From NCBI GenBank assembly GCA_020634435.1, contig JACKBS010000006.1, positions 735,868 through 799,867 on the forward strand: 64,000 nt of DNA, in the 5' to 3' direction. Positions 33,547-41,255 of the stretch are shown here, one piece after another. The notes beneath the pieces were generated by a model. The model was not told the DNA's origin. It worked only from the letters and a program-made list of their open reading frames with translations, and searched no databases. Both the position numbers and the translations under genes were made by a program. This DNA comes from Ardenticatenaceae bacterium. GTDB taxonomy: Bacteria > Chloroflexota > Anaerolineae > Promineifilales > Promineifilaceae. Numbering within the stretch: position 1 is the first letter of the stretch; every line of letters starts with the position of its first letter.

Positions 33547-35937
33547 ATGGGGGCCATGACCCAGGACCAACCCACTTCGCAAACAGATGCGCCAGATGGC
33601 GCACCAACAGGGCGCGTGCGCTGTAGACTGACGGTTACCGGCGTGGTGCAAGGGGTGGGTTTTCGGCCGTTTGTGTATGGTTTGGCCCTCAAGCACAATC
33701 TGACTGGGTTTGTGGGTAATGACAGCGGTGGGGTGTTTATTGAAGTGGAGGGGGTGGCAACGGCCGTTGCCAACTTCCAACACGACCTCATCCACCAAAA
33801 ACCACCCCTGGCCCACATTGAACAAGTTACCAGCGAGGATATTCCCCCACAGGACAGCACCAGCTTTGTCATTGTGCACAGCCAGGCGCAGGCGGCGGCC
33901 AATACCCTCATCTCGCCGGACATTTGCCTGTGCGACGACTGCTACCGCGAACTGGTAGATCCGCAAAATCGGCGTTACCGCTACCCGTTCATCAACTGCA
34001 CCAACTGCGGCCCGCGCTTCACCATCATCAAAGACATCCCCTATGACCGTCCTCTGACCACGATGGCGGAATTTGCCATGTGCCCCGCCTGCCAGGCCGA
34101 GTACGACAATCCGCTGGACCGCCGCTTTCATGCCCAGCCGAATGCGTGCCCGGTGTGTGGGCCGCAGGTGTGGCTTGAGATCGGTGAACGGTTAACGGTG
34201 AACGGTGAGCGGTTATCGGTTGTGGGGGATGAGGCGGTTTTGGCGGCACAGAGGCTGCTGGTGGCGGGCAAGGTGGTGGCGGTGAAGGGGCTGGGTGGTT
34301 TTCACCTGGCATGTGATGCCACCAGCGACGCTGCGCTGGCCACGCTGCGCGAACGCAAAGGGCGGGTGGACAAACCGTTTGCCGTCATGGCTCGCGATGT
34401 GGCGGCGGTGCGCCAGTTTGCCCATTTGTCACCTGCCGAAGAGGCGCTGCTCACCAGCAAGGAACGGCCGATTCTGCTCCTGAACCAAAAAGAAACCAAC
34501 GCCCTCTCGCTGCTGGTGGCCCCCGGCAACAACACCATTGGCGTGATGCTGCCCTACACCCCGCTGCACTACCTGCTGCTCGATGGTCGTTCGCCCGTCC
34601 TCGTTATGACTTCTGCCAACTACAGCAGCGAACCCATCGTCAAAGATAACGACGAAGCGCGGCAGCGACTGGCCACCTTGGCGGATGCCTTTTTGATGCA
34701 CAACCGGGAGATTTACGGCCGTTGCGATGACTCGGTCGTGCGGGTGATTGGTAATCCGTTATCGGTAAACGGTAATCCGACCACCGATAACCGTTCACCG
34801 ATTATCGACCACCTCCTTCCCCTACGTCGTTCTAGAGGCTATTCGCCGTTCCCAGTAAAGTTGCCCTACAGCGTGCCGCCTACGCTGGCGGTGGGCGGCG
34901 AGCTGAAAGCGACCTTTTGCCTGGCCAAAGGCGAATACGGTTACATGAGCCAGCACATTGGCGACATGGAAAATTGGGAGACGCTGCAAGCCTTTGAAAC
35001 GGCCGTTGCCCACTACAAGGCCATCTTCCGTGCCGAACCGGAGAAATTGGTGTGTGATATGCACCCCGGCTACCTTTCCACCCGCTGGGCGCAGGAGCAA
35101 ACGGCCGTACCCGTCGTGGCCGTGCAGCACCATCACGCCCACATTGCCAGCGTCATGGCCGAGCACCGGCTGGACGGCGCGACGCCAGTTATTGGCTTTA
35201 GCTTCGATGGCACGGGCTATGGCACCGATGGCGCGGTGTGGGGTGGTGAGCTGCTCCTGGCTGACTACCGGGGCTTTACCCGCGCGGCACATCTGAAATA
35301 TGTGCCGCTGGTGGGCGGCGATGTGGCGGTGAAACGGCCGTATCGCCTGGCGCTGGCCCATTTGCAGGCGGCGGGGCTGGCCTGGGACGAAGCATTGCCC
35401 TGCATGGCCGCCTGTCCAGAGGACGAGCAGCGCATCCTGCAACAAATGCTGGCCAAAAATATCAACAGCGTGCCCACCAGCAGCATGGGCCGACTGTTTG
35501 ATGCGGTGGCATCGCTGCTGGGCGTGCGCCAGGTGGTGAGCTATGAGGGACAGGCGGCCATTGAGCTGGAGGTGATGGCCGCGCGTGGCGTGACGGCGCA
35601 GTATCAGTTTGGTTTGGACGGCGCAGAAATTGATGCCGCGCCTGTTTTTGCGGCGATGGTGCAGGAGTTAAAGGCGGGGGTGGCAACGGCCGTTATCGCG
35701 GCCAAGTTCCACAATGCGGTGGCCGATCTCATCGTGCAGCTTAGTTTGCAGATGCGGCAGGCGCATGGTCTGAACCAGGTGGCCCTCAGTGGTGGCGTGT
35801 TCCAAAATGTGACGGTGTTGGAAACGGCCGTGCAGCGCCTGCTCCAACACGAGTTTGTGGTGCTGACCCACCATCTGGTGCCGCCCAACGATGGTGGGCT
35901 GGCGCTGGGACAGGTGATGATTGGGGTTGGCGGTTAA
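33547..35937 (+). CDS. hypF: Carbamoyltransferase HypF, with two repeat-derived insertions
   Basis: A 796-aa HypF, which makes the thiocarbamate precursor of the CN ligands of [NiFe]-hydrogenases. In order: acylphosphatase domain (VTGVVQGVGFRPFVYG, about residues 30-115), two zinc-finger motifs (CLCDDCYRE, CTNCGPRF, CPACQAEY, CPVCGPQ), YrdC-like domain (VKGLGGFHLACDA) and Kae1-like domain (VQHHHAHIASVMAEH; GFSFDGTGYGTDG; ALSGGVFQN). Between the zinc fingers and YrdC, and again before LLPLRRSRGYSP, short segments are encoded by the CGGTGAACGGTAAT repeat family. No other hyp gene or hydrogenase is in the window. The start is ATG 33547 or 33556. Confidence 0.92.
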   Translation: MGAMTQDQPTSQTDAPDGAPTGRVRCRLTVTGVVQGVGFRPFVYGLALKHNLTGFVGNDSGGVFIEVEGVATAVANFQHDLIHQKPPLAHIEQVTSEDIPPQDSTSFVIVHSQAQAAANTLISPDICLCDDCYRELVDPQNRRYRYPFINCTNCGPRFTIIKDIPYDRPLTTMAEFAMCPACQAEYDNPLDRRFHAQPNACPVCGPQVWLEIGERLTVNGERLSVVGDEAVLAAQRLLVAGKVVAVKGLGGFHLACDATSDAALATLRERKGRVDKPFAVMARDVAAVRQFAHLSPAEEALLTSKERPILLLNQKETNALSLLVAPGNNTIGVMLPYTPLHYLLLDGRSPVLVMTSANYSSEPIVKDNDEARQRLATLADAFLMHNREIYGRCDDSVVRVIGNPLSVNGNPTTDNRSPIIDHLLPLRRSRGYSPFPVKLPYSVPPTLAVGGELKATFCLAKGEYGYMSQHIGDMENWETLQAFETAVAHYKAIFRAEPEKLVCDMHPGYLSTRWAQEQTAVPVVAVQHHHAHIASVMAEHRLDGATPVIGFSFDGTGYGTDGAVWGGELLLADYRGFTRAAHLKYVPLVGGDVAVKRPYRLALAHLQAAGLAWDEALPCMAACPEDEQRILQQMLAKNINSVPTSSMGRLFDAVASLLGVRQVVSYEGQAAIELEVMAARGVTAQYQFGLDGAEIDAAPVFAAMVQELKAGVATAVIAAKFHNAVADLIVQLSLQMRQAHGLNQVALSGGVFQNVTVLETAVQRLLQHEFVVLTHHLVPPNDGGLALGQVMIGVGG
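34180..34222. repeat. CGGTGAACGGTTAACGG repeat within hypF (first)
   Basis: Tandem words ATCGGTGAACGGTTAACGGTGAACGG are translated in frame as GERLTVNGERLSVVG at the junction of the zinc-finger and YrdC domains. They are the same words as the intergenic element 27799-27873. Confidence 0.8.
34750..34807. repeat. CGGTAATCCGTTATCGG repeat within hypF (second)
   Basis: An inverted repeat with left words GGTAATCCGTTATCGGT and right words ACCGATAACCGTTCACCGA, translated in frame as GNPLSVNGNPTTDNRSPII just before the conserved RRSRGYSP. Ordinary HypF proteins have only a few residues here. Confidence 0.85.
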
Positions 35938-36160
35938 GCTGCCCCTGTTTTGTTTCCCCAAACGATAGGTCTTTGCTTTTGAAACTGGCCAGACGGCTTT
36001 CGATGGCCGTATGTGCCAAATATGTATCTTCCACCTATGCCCCGATGCATGGGATTGATGTTGCTTGCCCACTATACTGAAAGCATATTCACTGACATCG
36101 CGCAACTATAAATGTCAGAGCAAATTGTTTTATAAACCAAATTTTTGGAGGTAAGCACAA

Positions 36161-36367
36161 ATGAACGAAGATATTTTGAAAGGCAAATGGAACCAATTTA
36201 AAGGTGAAGTTCAGAAGCAGTGGGGCAAGCTGACCAACGACGACGTTGACATGATCAACGGTGAGTACGACAAGCTGGTTGGTCGCATTCAAGAGCGTTA
36301 CGGCCGTACCCGCGAAGCTGTTCAGGAAGAAGTGGAAAGCTATTTCGAGCGTCATCCGGAGTACTAA
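36161..36367 (+). CDS. CsbD-like stress protein
   Basis: A 68-aa small charged helical protein. It has the CsbD hallmark MNEDILKGKWNQFKGEVQKQWGKLTNDD, followed by GEYDKLVGRIQERYGRTREA. A strong ribosome site (TTGGAGG) lies before the ATG. CsbD is a general-stress (SigB-controlled) protein in Bacillus and YjbJ in enterics; its molecular role is unknown. The 223 bases upstream hold no gene and no clear hairpin. It sits directly before the IS element, which is inserted 37 bases after its stop. Confidence 0.93.
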   Translation: MNEDILKGKWNQFKGEVQKQWGKLTNDDVDMINGEYDKLVGRIQERYGRTREAVQEEVESYFERHPEY

Positions 36368-36522
36368 ACCGCGCTAATCGTTTAGCGAATTAAGTATTGG
36401 TAGAAAGAGATACGGCCGTTCCCAGATGGGAACGGCCCTGTAGTTTGGCCTTTCTTGAAAAAGGAAGCGCACTCGTTTAATGTTGGTTCGTCCCAGAATC
36501 AACAAAAAGCGAGGCACTTCCC

Positions 36523-37920
36523 ATGACAACTATCCCTCAAAACGAAAATCTTCTCAACCATTTAACCCAATTACTCCAAGCCCATCGCCCAATTTTCAGG
36601 CAGGAACGGGTCTTCCAACGGGTTGCCCTGCTGGTTATCGCCGAGATAGTGGTCTTCGCTCGACATACCATCACGCAGTTGCTGATGGGGGTTGGGTTGG
36701 CAGACCTGGATTGGAGCAGTTGGTATCGTCTGTTCAGCCACGACCGTTTTCCCTACGAGGCGGCCAGCGCGGTCCTTTTGGCCGAGACGATACAACACGT
36801 GGCAGCCAATGAGCTGTATGTCGTTGCTGGTGACGGCACGCAAACCCGGCGCAGCAGCCGCAAGATGGAAGGGGCACACTGGCTGCACAATCCGCAATCG
36901 CCCGTGTTCAAACGGGGCATCCACATTGGGCAACGTTGGTTCAACGGCAGTTGGCTGCTGCCAGCAGAAAATGGGTATAGTCGGGCAGTGCCGTTGCGTT
37001 GGCTGCCAGCATTCACTGAGAAGTCCCGGCCACAGAGCACCGCTCCCTGCAAGGAATGGGAAGCAGCCGTCGCCTTTCTGGTGTGGCTTAAACAGCAGTT
37101 GGGGGCGTTGGGGCGAACAAGGCAACGGATATTGATGGTGGCCGATGGTCATTACGACACATTGAACCTGTGGAAACATTTGCCAGCTGGGGTGATTCTG
37201 CTCGCGCGCAGCGCCAAGAACCGGGTATTGTGGCATCTGCCCGGACCGGATGCCCGCAAAAACTGCCAGTACGGCCAGCGCGCCCCGGCACCGGCCGACT
37301 ATGGGCGGCAACGGAAAGGCTGGCAGCGCTTGGTACTGACGGTGCGGGGTAAGCCGCGGCATTTGCAGGTGAAGGTGGCTGGCCCGTTTCTGCGCAAAGG
37401 AGCGTCAGCCTGTCCGCTCTTTCTCATCGTTGTTCGCGGCAAGGACAACAAACGGACGCGGCGACAGCCACTCCCCTTCTTGGTCAATGCCGTTGAGGAT
37501 GCTGTCGGCAGTTGGGTTTTGCCTTTGCCTGTGGCTGACCTGCTGTTCTGGGCCTGGCAGCGCTGGGAAGTGGAAGTCGCGCACCGTGAACTGAAATCCA
37601 ACTTTGGCTTGGGCAATAAGCAGTGTTGGCACCCCGTGGCGGCTGTACGCTCAGTGCAGTGGAGCGCTTGGGTCTATGCCTTGCTCCTTTTGGCCGGGTA
37701 TCGCTCCTGGGGATTGACGGGTGCGCCTGCGGTGCCGACCCGTTGGTGGCGGGGGAGTGGCCGTTGGTCGTTGAATACATTATGGCGTGGCTATCGCGCT
37801 GCCTTGTGGGGGGACCATCAATTCCACCCGATTAACCCGCAATCCTTGCTGACCAAGGGGGATTTGCGCTGGATTCAGCCGGCCTTGCGCCATGCGGCCT
37901 TCGCTGCCGCCCGCTCTTAG
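36523..37920 (+). CDS. IS4-like DDE transposase
   Basis: A 465-aa intact transposase. Likely catalytic acidic residues lie in VVAGDGTQTRR (near residue 107), RILMVADGHYD (near residue 206) and the C-terminal WEVEVAHRELKSNFGLG (the YREK-like E helix near residue 355), with the long beta-strand insertion between the second D and E that IS4 relatives have. GAGG precedes the ATG. The gene has no ACGGCCGT octamer inside, unlike flanking genes, consistent with recent arrival. Family assignment within the IS4/IS701 group is tentative; transposase identity is firm. Confidence 0.85.
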   Translation: MTTIPQNENLLNHLTQLLQAHRPIFRQERVFQRVALLVIAEIVVFARHTITQLLMGVGLADLDWSSWYRLFSHDRFPYEAASAVLLAETIQHVAANELYVVAGDGTQTRRSSRKMEGAHWLHNPQSPVFKRGIHIGQRWFNGSWLLPAENGYSRAVPLRWLPAFTEKSRPQSTAPCKEWEAAVAFLVWLKQQLGALGRTRQRILMVADGHYDTLNLWKHLPAGVILLARSAKNRVLWHLPGPDARKNCQYGQRAPAPADYGRQRKGWQRLVLTVRGKPRHLQVKVAGPFLRKGASACPLFLIVVRGKDNKRTRRQPLPFLVNAVEDAVGSWVLPLPVADLLFWAWQRWEVEVAHRELKSNFGLGNKQCWHPVAAVRSVQWSAWVYALLLLAGYRSWGLTGAPAVPTRWWRGSGRWSLNTLWRGYRAALWGDHQFHPINPQSLLTKGDLRWIQPALRHAAFAAARS

Positions 37921-37958
37921 CCAAATCTGACCTGTTTTCAACTTTGGCTCAAACAAAA

Positions 37959-37984
37959 AAGCCTTCTGCATCAACAGAAGGCTT
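37959..37984 (-). terminator. Hairpin with T-run at the right side of the IS
   Basis: AAGCCTTCTG-CATCAA-CAGAAGGCTT is a perfect 10-bp stem. On the minus strand it is followed by TTTTTTG, a good intrinsic terminator. It would stop transcription entering the IS from the right and shield the transposase from antisense RNA. Confidence 0.7.
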
Positions 37985-38157
37985 CTTCAAATTGCCAAAG
38001 TCTAGGGCCGTTCCCAGATGGGAACGGCCGTATCTCTTTGTTTGCCAGCAGTGGCTGTAATTGGGCCGCTGGCTGAAAAGATTGAAATTGGGGCAACCGC
38101 GCAGGGGGCCGGATTACTAATCCGACTCTCTGCACCGCGAAATTTTGAGGGGCAAAA

Positions 38158-39660
38158 TCAGGCCGCCGACGCTTCCAGCCCGGCGCGGCAAAGCCCTAAA
38201 ACATCGGTAATGCGCGGATGGTCGGGGATGAGGACGCTTTCGGGTGCGCCCGCCACAAAGAGCGGCGGCTCAGAATCCAACCGGTGCAGCGAGGCGTGGG
38301 AGCCGCCACCTGGATATGGGGAGACCCCCGGCACCACAAATTCATGCCCAAGCTTGGCCGTTATCCAGAGGTGGCCGCTGTTGTGGCAGTCCAGTGCGCC
38401 TACCAGGCGCTCGAAGGCGTTGGGGTAATCGGGGAAGGTAATGCAGTCGTCTTGCACCTGGCCATCGACAACGGCCAGGTCGCCCTGCCAGGCCCACGTA
38501 TTGCCATAGTGATCCGCCGCCATCGCTTCCTCACCCGAAGCGCGCCAGAATTGGAGACGGCCGTTTGTCGTTTCTACCACGTAGCCATTCCCCTCGTCGA
38601 ACAAATCGGCCCGGTAAATGAGCTGGTCTACCCGTTCATCATTGAGCAACTCATTGCAAATGCCGCGAATCCATTCCTGGTCCATCTTTCTAAAGTACAG
38701 CTGGGCGGATCGCAGGTTGGGGCAGGGCATAATTTCATCGCCGTCTTGCCACGGATGTCCTGCTTTGGCTAATCGGCAATCGCTGAGAACTTCCACCAGC
38801 TCAATCTTTTCTTCCTGATTGTCCTCAGACGTAGCACTTTGTGAATGATCACCGGTAATCACCAGCATGAACTGCTCCAAAAAGGAATTCAGTCCGCCGT
38901 AAGTGGCAAACAGTTTACCCAGCATCTCATCCAGATGTCCGAGATGTTGGTGCGAATATGCTGGGCCATGCCGGTGGGCAAGGTCATCATTGTCGGGGAA
39001 GTAGGCCAAAGTGAAGTCGGGGAATTCGTCTCTGGCGGCCAGTTGCAGCACCAGATCGCGGCTGTTTTGGTCGGTAAAGCCGAACCAGTGGACAAGGCCG
39101 GTGTAGGTGGCTTCCACGTCCACATCTTCTGGATTGGCCAGCAGGTCACCCAAGAGCAGAATTTTTGGCCCTATCACCGTGGTGCTGGCGGGCAGGCCGG
39201 GCAGCCATTTGAGCAGCAGCGGCATGTTGACTTCATGAGGCACATCGCCCCGATACAGGGGAAAGTTGATGCAGGCGGTGGTGTAGCCCGCCCGCTCCAA
39301 CTGCTGAAAAATGGTCAGGGCTTTCAGGTGATCGTTGTTCAGCTCCAGCAAAAATTCGCGGAAGAAGTTGCCGACGCCAACTTGCAGCATCATGCCCAGG
39401 CTGCCGCTGAAGTAGACAATCTTTTCGTTTTCCATGTCAAACCAGTGGGAGCCAACCACGCCATGTTCGGCGGGGTATTTGCCGGTGGCAATGCTAGATA
39501 GGGCGGCGTGGGTGATGGAGGGAAATATGCTGAGGCATTGCTCGCGCACCACGCCAGCCTGACGCAGCAGTTCAAAATGCGGGTAACGGCCGTTGTCCAT
39601 TTCTTGGAATAACAGCGGGGCCGTCAGGGCATCGATCACCAGAAGTATGACGCGTTTCAT
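38158..39660 (-). CDS. Alkaline phosphatase superfamily phosphodiesterase (nucleotide pyrophosphatase type)
   Basis: A 500-aa protein of the type I phosphodiesterase/nucleotide pyrophosphatase family. Metal and nucleophile positions are recognisable: Asp9 (VILLVIDAL), Thr nucleophile in SIFPSITHAALSS near residue 50, Asp and His in FPDNDDLAHRHG near 225, TGDHSQS near 270 and GGSHASLH near 455. There is no signal peptide, so it acts in the cytoplasm, which is less usual for this family. Candidate substrates are phosphodiesters such as nucleotide sugars. It is convergent with nothing: the IS lies downstream and a 274-base spacer upstream. Confidence 0.85.
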   Translation of the reverse strand: MKRVILLVIDALTAPLLFQEMDNGRYPHFELLRQAGVVREQCLSIFPSITHAALSSIATGKYPAEHGVVGSHWFDMENEKIVYFSGSLGMMLQVGVGNFFREFLLELNNDHLKALTIFQQLERAGYTTACINFPLYRGDVPHEVNMPLLLKWLPGLPASTTVIGPKILLLGDLLANPEDVDVEATYTGLVHWFGFTDQNSRDLVLQLAARDEFPDFTLAYFPDNDDLAHRHGPAYSHQHLGHLDEMLGKLFATYGGLNSFLEQFMLVITGDHSQSATSEDNQEEKIELVEVLSDCRLAKAGHPWQDGDEIMPCPNLRSAQLYFRKMDQEWIRGICNELLNDERVDQLIYRADLFDEGNGYVVETTNGRLQFWRASGEEAMAADHYGNTWAWQGDLAVVDGQVQDDCITFPDYPNAFERLVGALDCHNSGHLWITAKLGHEFVVPGVSPYPGGGSHASLHRLDSEPPLFVAGAPESVLIPDHPRITDVLGLCRAGLEASAA

Positions 39661-39839
39661 GCAGACAAAATCCTTTTTAATTGGGGTGTTTCTTTGTGTA
39701 TGCCTTTTTAAGGCATTCTGACATCAAAAGCATAACTCTAAGGGTGAGCAGCGGCCATGTATCGCGGTATAAGGGGTGGTTACAATTGGGGTATAACGGG
39801 GTGAGAAACGGCCGTTCTGCCAGCAATCTGGAATATAAC

Positions 39840-39912
39840 GTAGGGGTAGGACGGTGCGGCAACAGTCTGTCTTTTGTCCGCGCCGTCTCGCCCTGCCTGT
39901 CCTGCCCCTACA
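39840..39912. repeat. Dispersed spacer repeat (GTAGGGGTAGGACGGTGCGGCA family)
   Basis: Second copy of the element at 15750-15822. Its left end GTAGGGGTAGGACGGTGCGG and right end CTGTCCTGCCCCTAC are inverted, with CCGCGCCGTCTCGCCC in the middle. It lies in the 274-base spacer (39661-39934) between the phosphodiesterase and quinone oxidoreductase genes. The rest of this spacer shows one ACGGCCGT copy and nothing else. Confidence 0.7.
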
Positions 39913-39934
39913 TTTTTTCTGCGGTTAGAAAGTT

Positions 39935-41008
39935 TTAATACGGCGGTGGGTCGCTGGCCGGGAATGATTCCCAGCTTTGTTCGTCGATAGGGTCTTCGGT
40001 GTTGATGGTTTCGTCTACCGGACTCAGTTCGCCGTCGTGCTGTGGTAGCAGCAGCAGCTTCCCTTTGGTGCGCCGCCCTTCGATGTAGGTGTGGGCGGCG
40101 ACCGCCTCCCGAAGTGGATAGGTGCGATCGATGCGCACTTCGATCGCGTCGCTGGCGATCCAATCAAACAGATCATCGGCCCGCGCCTGAATCTCATCGT
40201 TGGAGGCGGTGTAATGCGTTAGGCTGGGCCGGGTCAGGAAGATCGATCCTTTTTGGTTCAGGATTTGCGGATCGATGGGGTCCACCGGGCCGCTGGCTGC
40301 GCCGTAGAGCACCATGTAGCCGCGCGGTTTGAGACAGTTCAGCCCTTTCAAGAAGGTGGTTTGCCCCACGCCATCGTAGATTACGTTGACCCCTTTGCCG
40401 CGCGTGAGCTCTTTAACGGCCGTTTCAAAATCAGCCTCAGTGTACAAAATGATGTCGTCTGCCCCATACTCAAGGGCCAGCTCCGCTTTTTCTTCGGTAG
40501 ACACCGTGCCAATGACCCGTGCCCCGCGCAGGCTGGCAATTTGCACCAACAGCAAGCCTACGCCACCGGCGGCGGCATGAACCAGCACCGTATCACCGGG
40601 CTGCACCTGGTAAGTGCTGTGGCACAGGTAATGGGCCGTCATGCCTTGCAGCATCACCGCCGCGGCCACTTCCAGACTCACATCTTCCGGTACCTGCACC
40701 AGTTTCCAGGCAGGCACAATGGCATAATCGGCGTACGAACCCAGGTGCATGGCGTAGGCAACCCGATCCCCTGGGGCAACGGCCGTTACCCCTGCACCAA
40801 CCGCATCTACAATCCCGCTGCCCTCCATGCCCGGCGTAAAGGGCAGGTTTTGCTGGTACAGCCCGCTGCGATGATACGTGTCGATGTAATTAACCCCAGA
40901 GGCTATGATCTTAACGCGGGCCTCGCCGGGACCTGGTTCCGGCTGGGGAATTTCTTCATAAAGCAAGGCATGGGGACCGCCTGTTTCTTTAATTTGAATT
41001 GCTTTCAC
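39935..41008 (-). CDS. NADPH:quinone oxidoreductase (zinc-independent MDR family)
   Basis: A 357-aa medium-chain reductase of the Qor group. It has the GroES-like N-terminal domain (VKIIASGVNYIDTYHRSGLY) and the Rossmann motif AAAGGVGLLLVQIA near residue 150. The zinc-binding Cys/His of alcohol dehydrogenases are absent. It reduces quinones by one or two electrons with NADPH. The C-terminal tail after residue 325 (ending EQSWESFPASDPPPY) is an extra acidic SFPASDPP motif found at the ends of some unrelated small proteins; its role is unknown. The start is a GTG after AGGAG. Confidence 0.92.
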   Translation of the reverse strand: MKAIQIKETGGPHALLYEEIPQPEPGPGEARVKIIASGVNYIDTYHRSGLYQQNLPFTPGMEGSGIVDAVGAGVTAVAPGDRVAYAMHLGSYADYAIVPAWKLVQVPEDVSLEVAAAVMLQGMTAHYLCHSTYQVQPGDTVLVHAAAGGVGLLLVQIASLRGARVIGTVSTEEKAELALEYGADDIILYTEADFETAVKELTRGKGVNVIYDGVGQTTFLKGLNCLKPRGYMVLYGAASGPVDPIDPQILNQKGSIFLTRPSLTHYTASNDEIQARADDLFDWIASDAIEVRIDRTYPLREAVAAHTYIEGRRTKGKLLLLPQHDGELSPVDETINTEDPIDEQSWESFPASDPPPY

Positions 41009-41255
41009 TTAATTTTCTCCTTTGCCAACTCTGTAGGGCTTTTCGCAGTCACCGGATTGTTGTCACGAAGGTGGTTGATCTCCCGGCAAGCCCCAGGGAA
41101 TTGTACACGGATATGTCTAAAAAGACGTATTTACTTGCAGATTCACGCATTCCTCTAAATGTTTGTCTTGCCGGTTGCCTATGGTATGATGAAGCCCTGT
41201 TGGCAAGGGGAGAGCCAATTTTTCCTACGCTTCTTTCACGATGAAGGATTGGGCT

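Larger units (their letters stand above)
36404..38039. mobile_element. IS4-like insertion sequence with nested-palindrome ends
   Basis: A 1.6-kb element whose 36-base ends (36404-36439 and 38004-38039) are inverted copies with only two central mismatches. Each end contains its own hairpin (GGCCGTTCCC-AGAT-GGGAACGGCC) and one ACGGCCGT copy. The AGAT loop is in the same orientation at both ends, so the inner 24 bases are also a perfect direct repeat. It contains one transposase gene and a hairpin at its right side. A clean target duplication outside the ends is not visible. Confidence 0.8.

Noticed and set aside
31867..34131. 754-codon minus-strand open frame opposite the AbfD-like gene and hypF
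   Set aside because: It spans two well-supported plus-strand genes, shows no recognisable domain, and has the composition of an antisense frame.
27875..35937. Nickel uptake and hydrogenase maturation unit (ABC importer plus hypF)
   Set aside because: The binding protein shows no nickel-specific features I can recognise, and no hydrogenase or other hyp gene is present; proximity alone is not enough.
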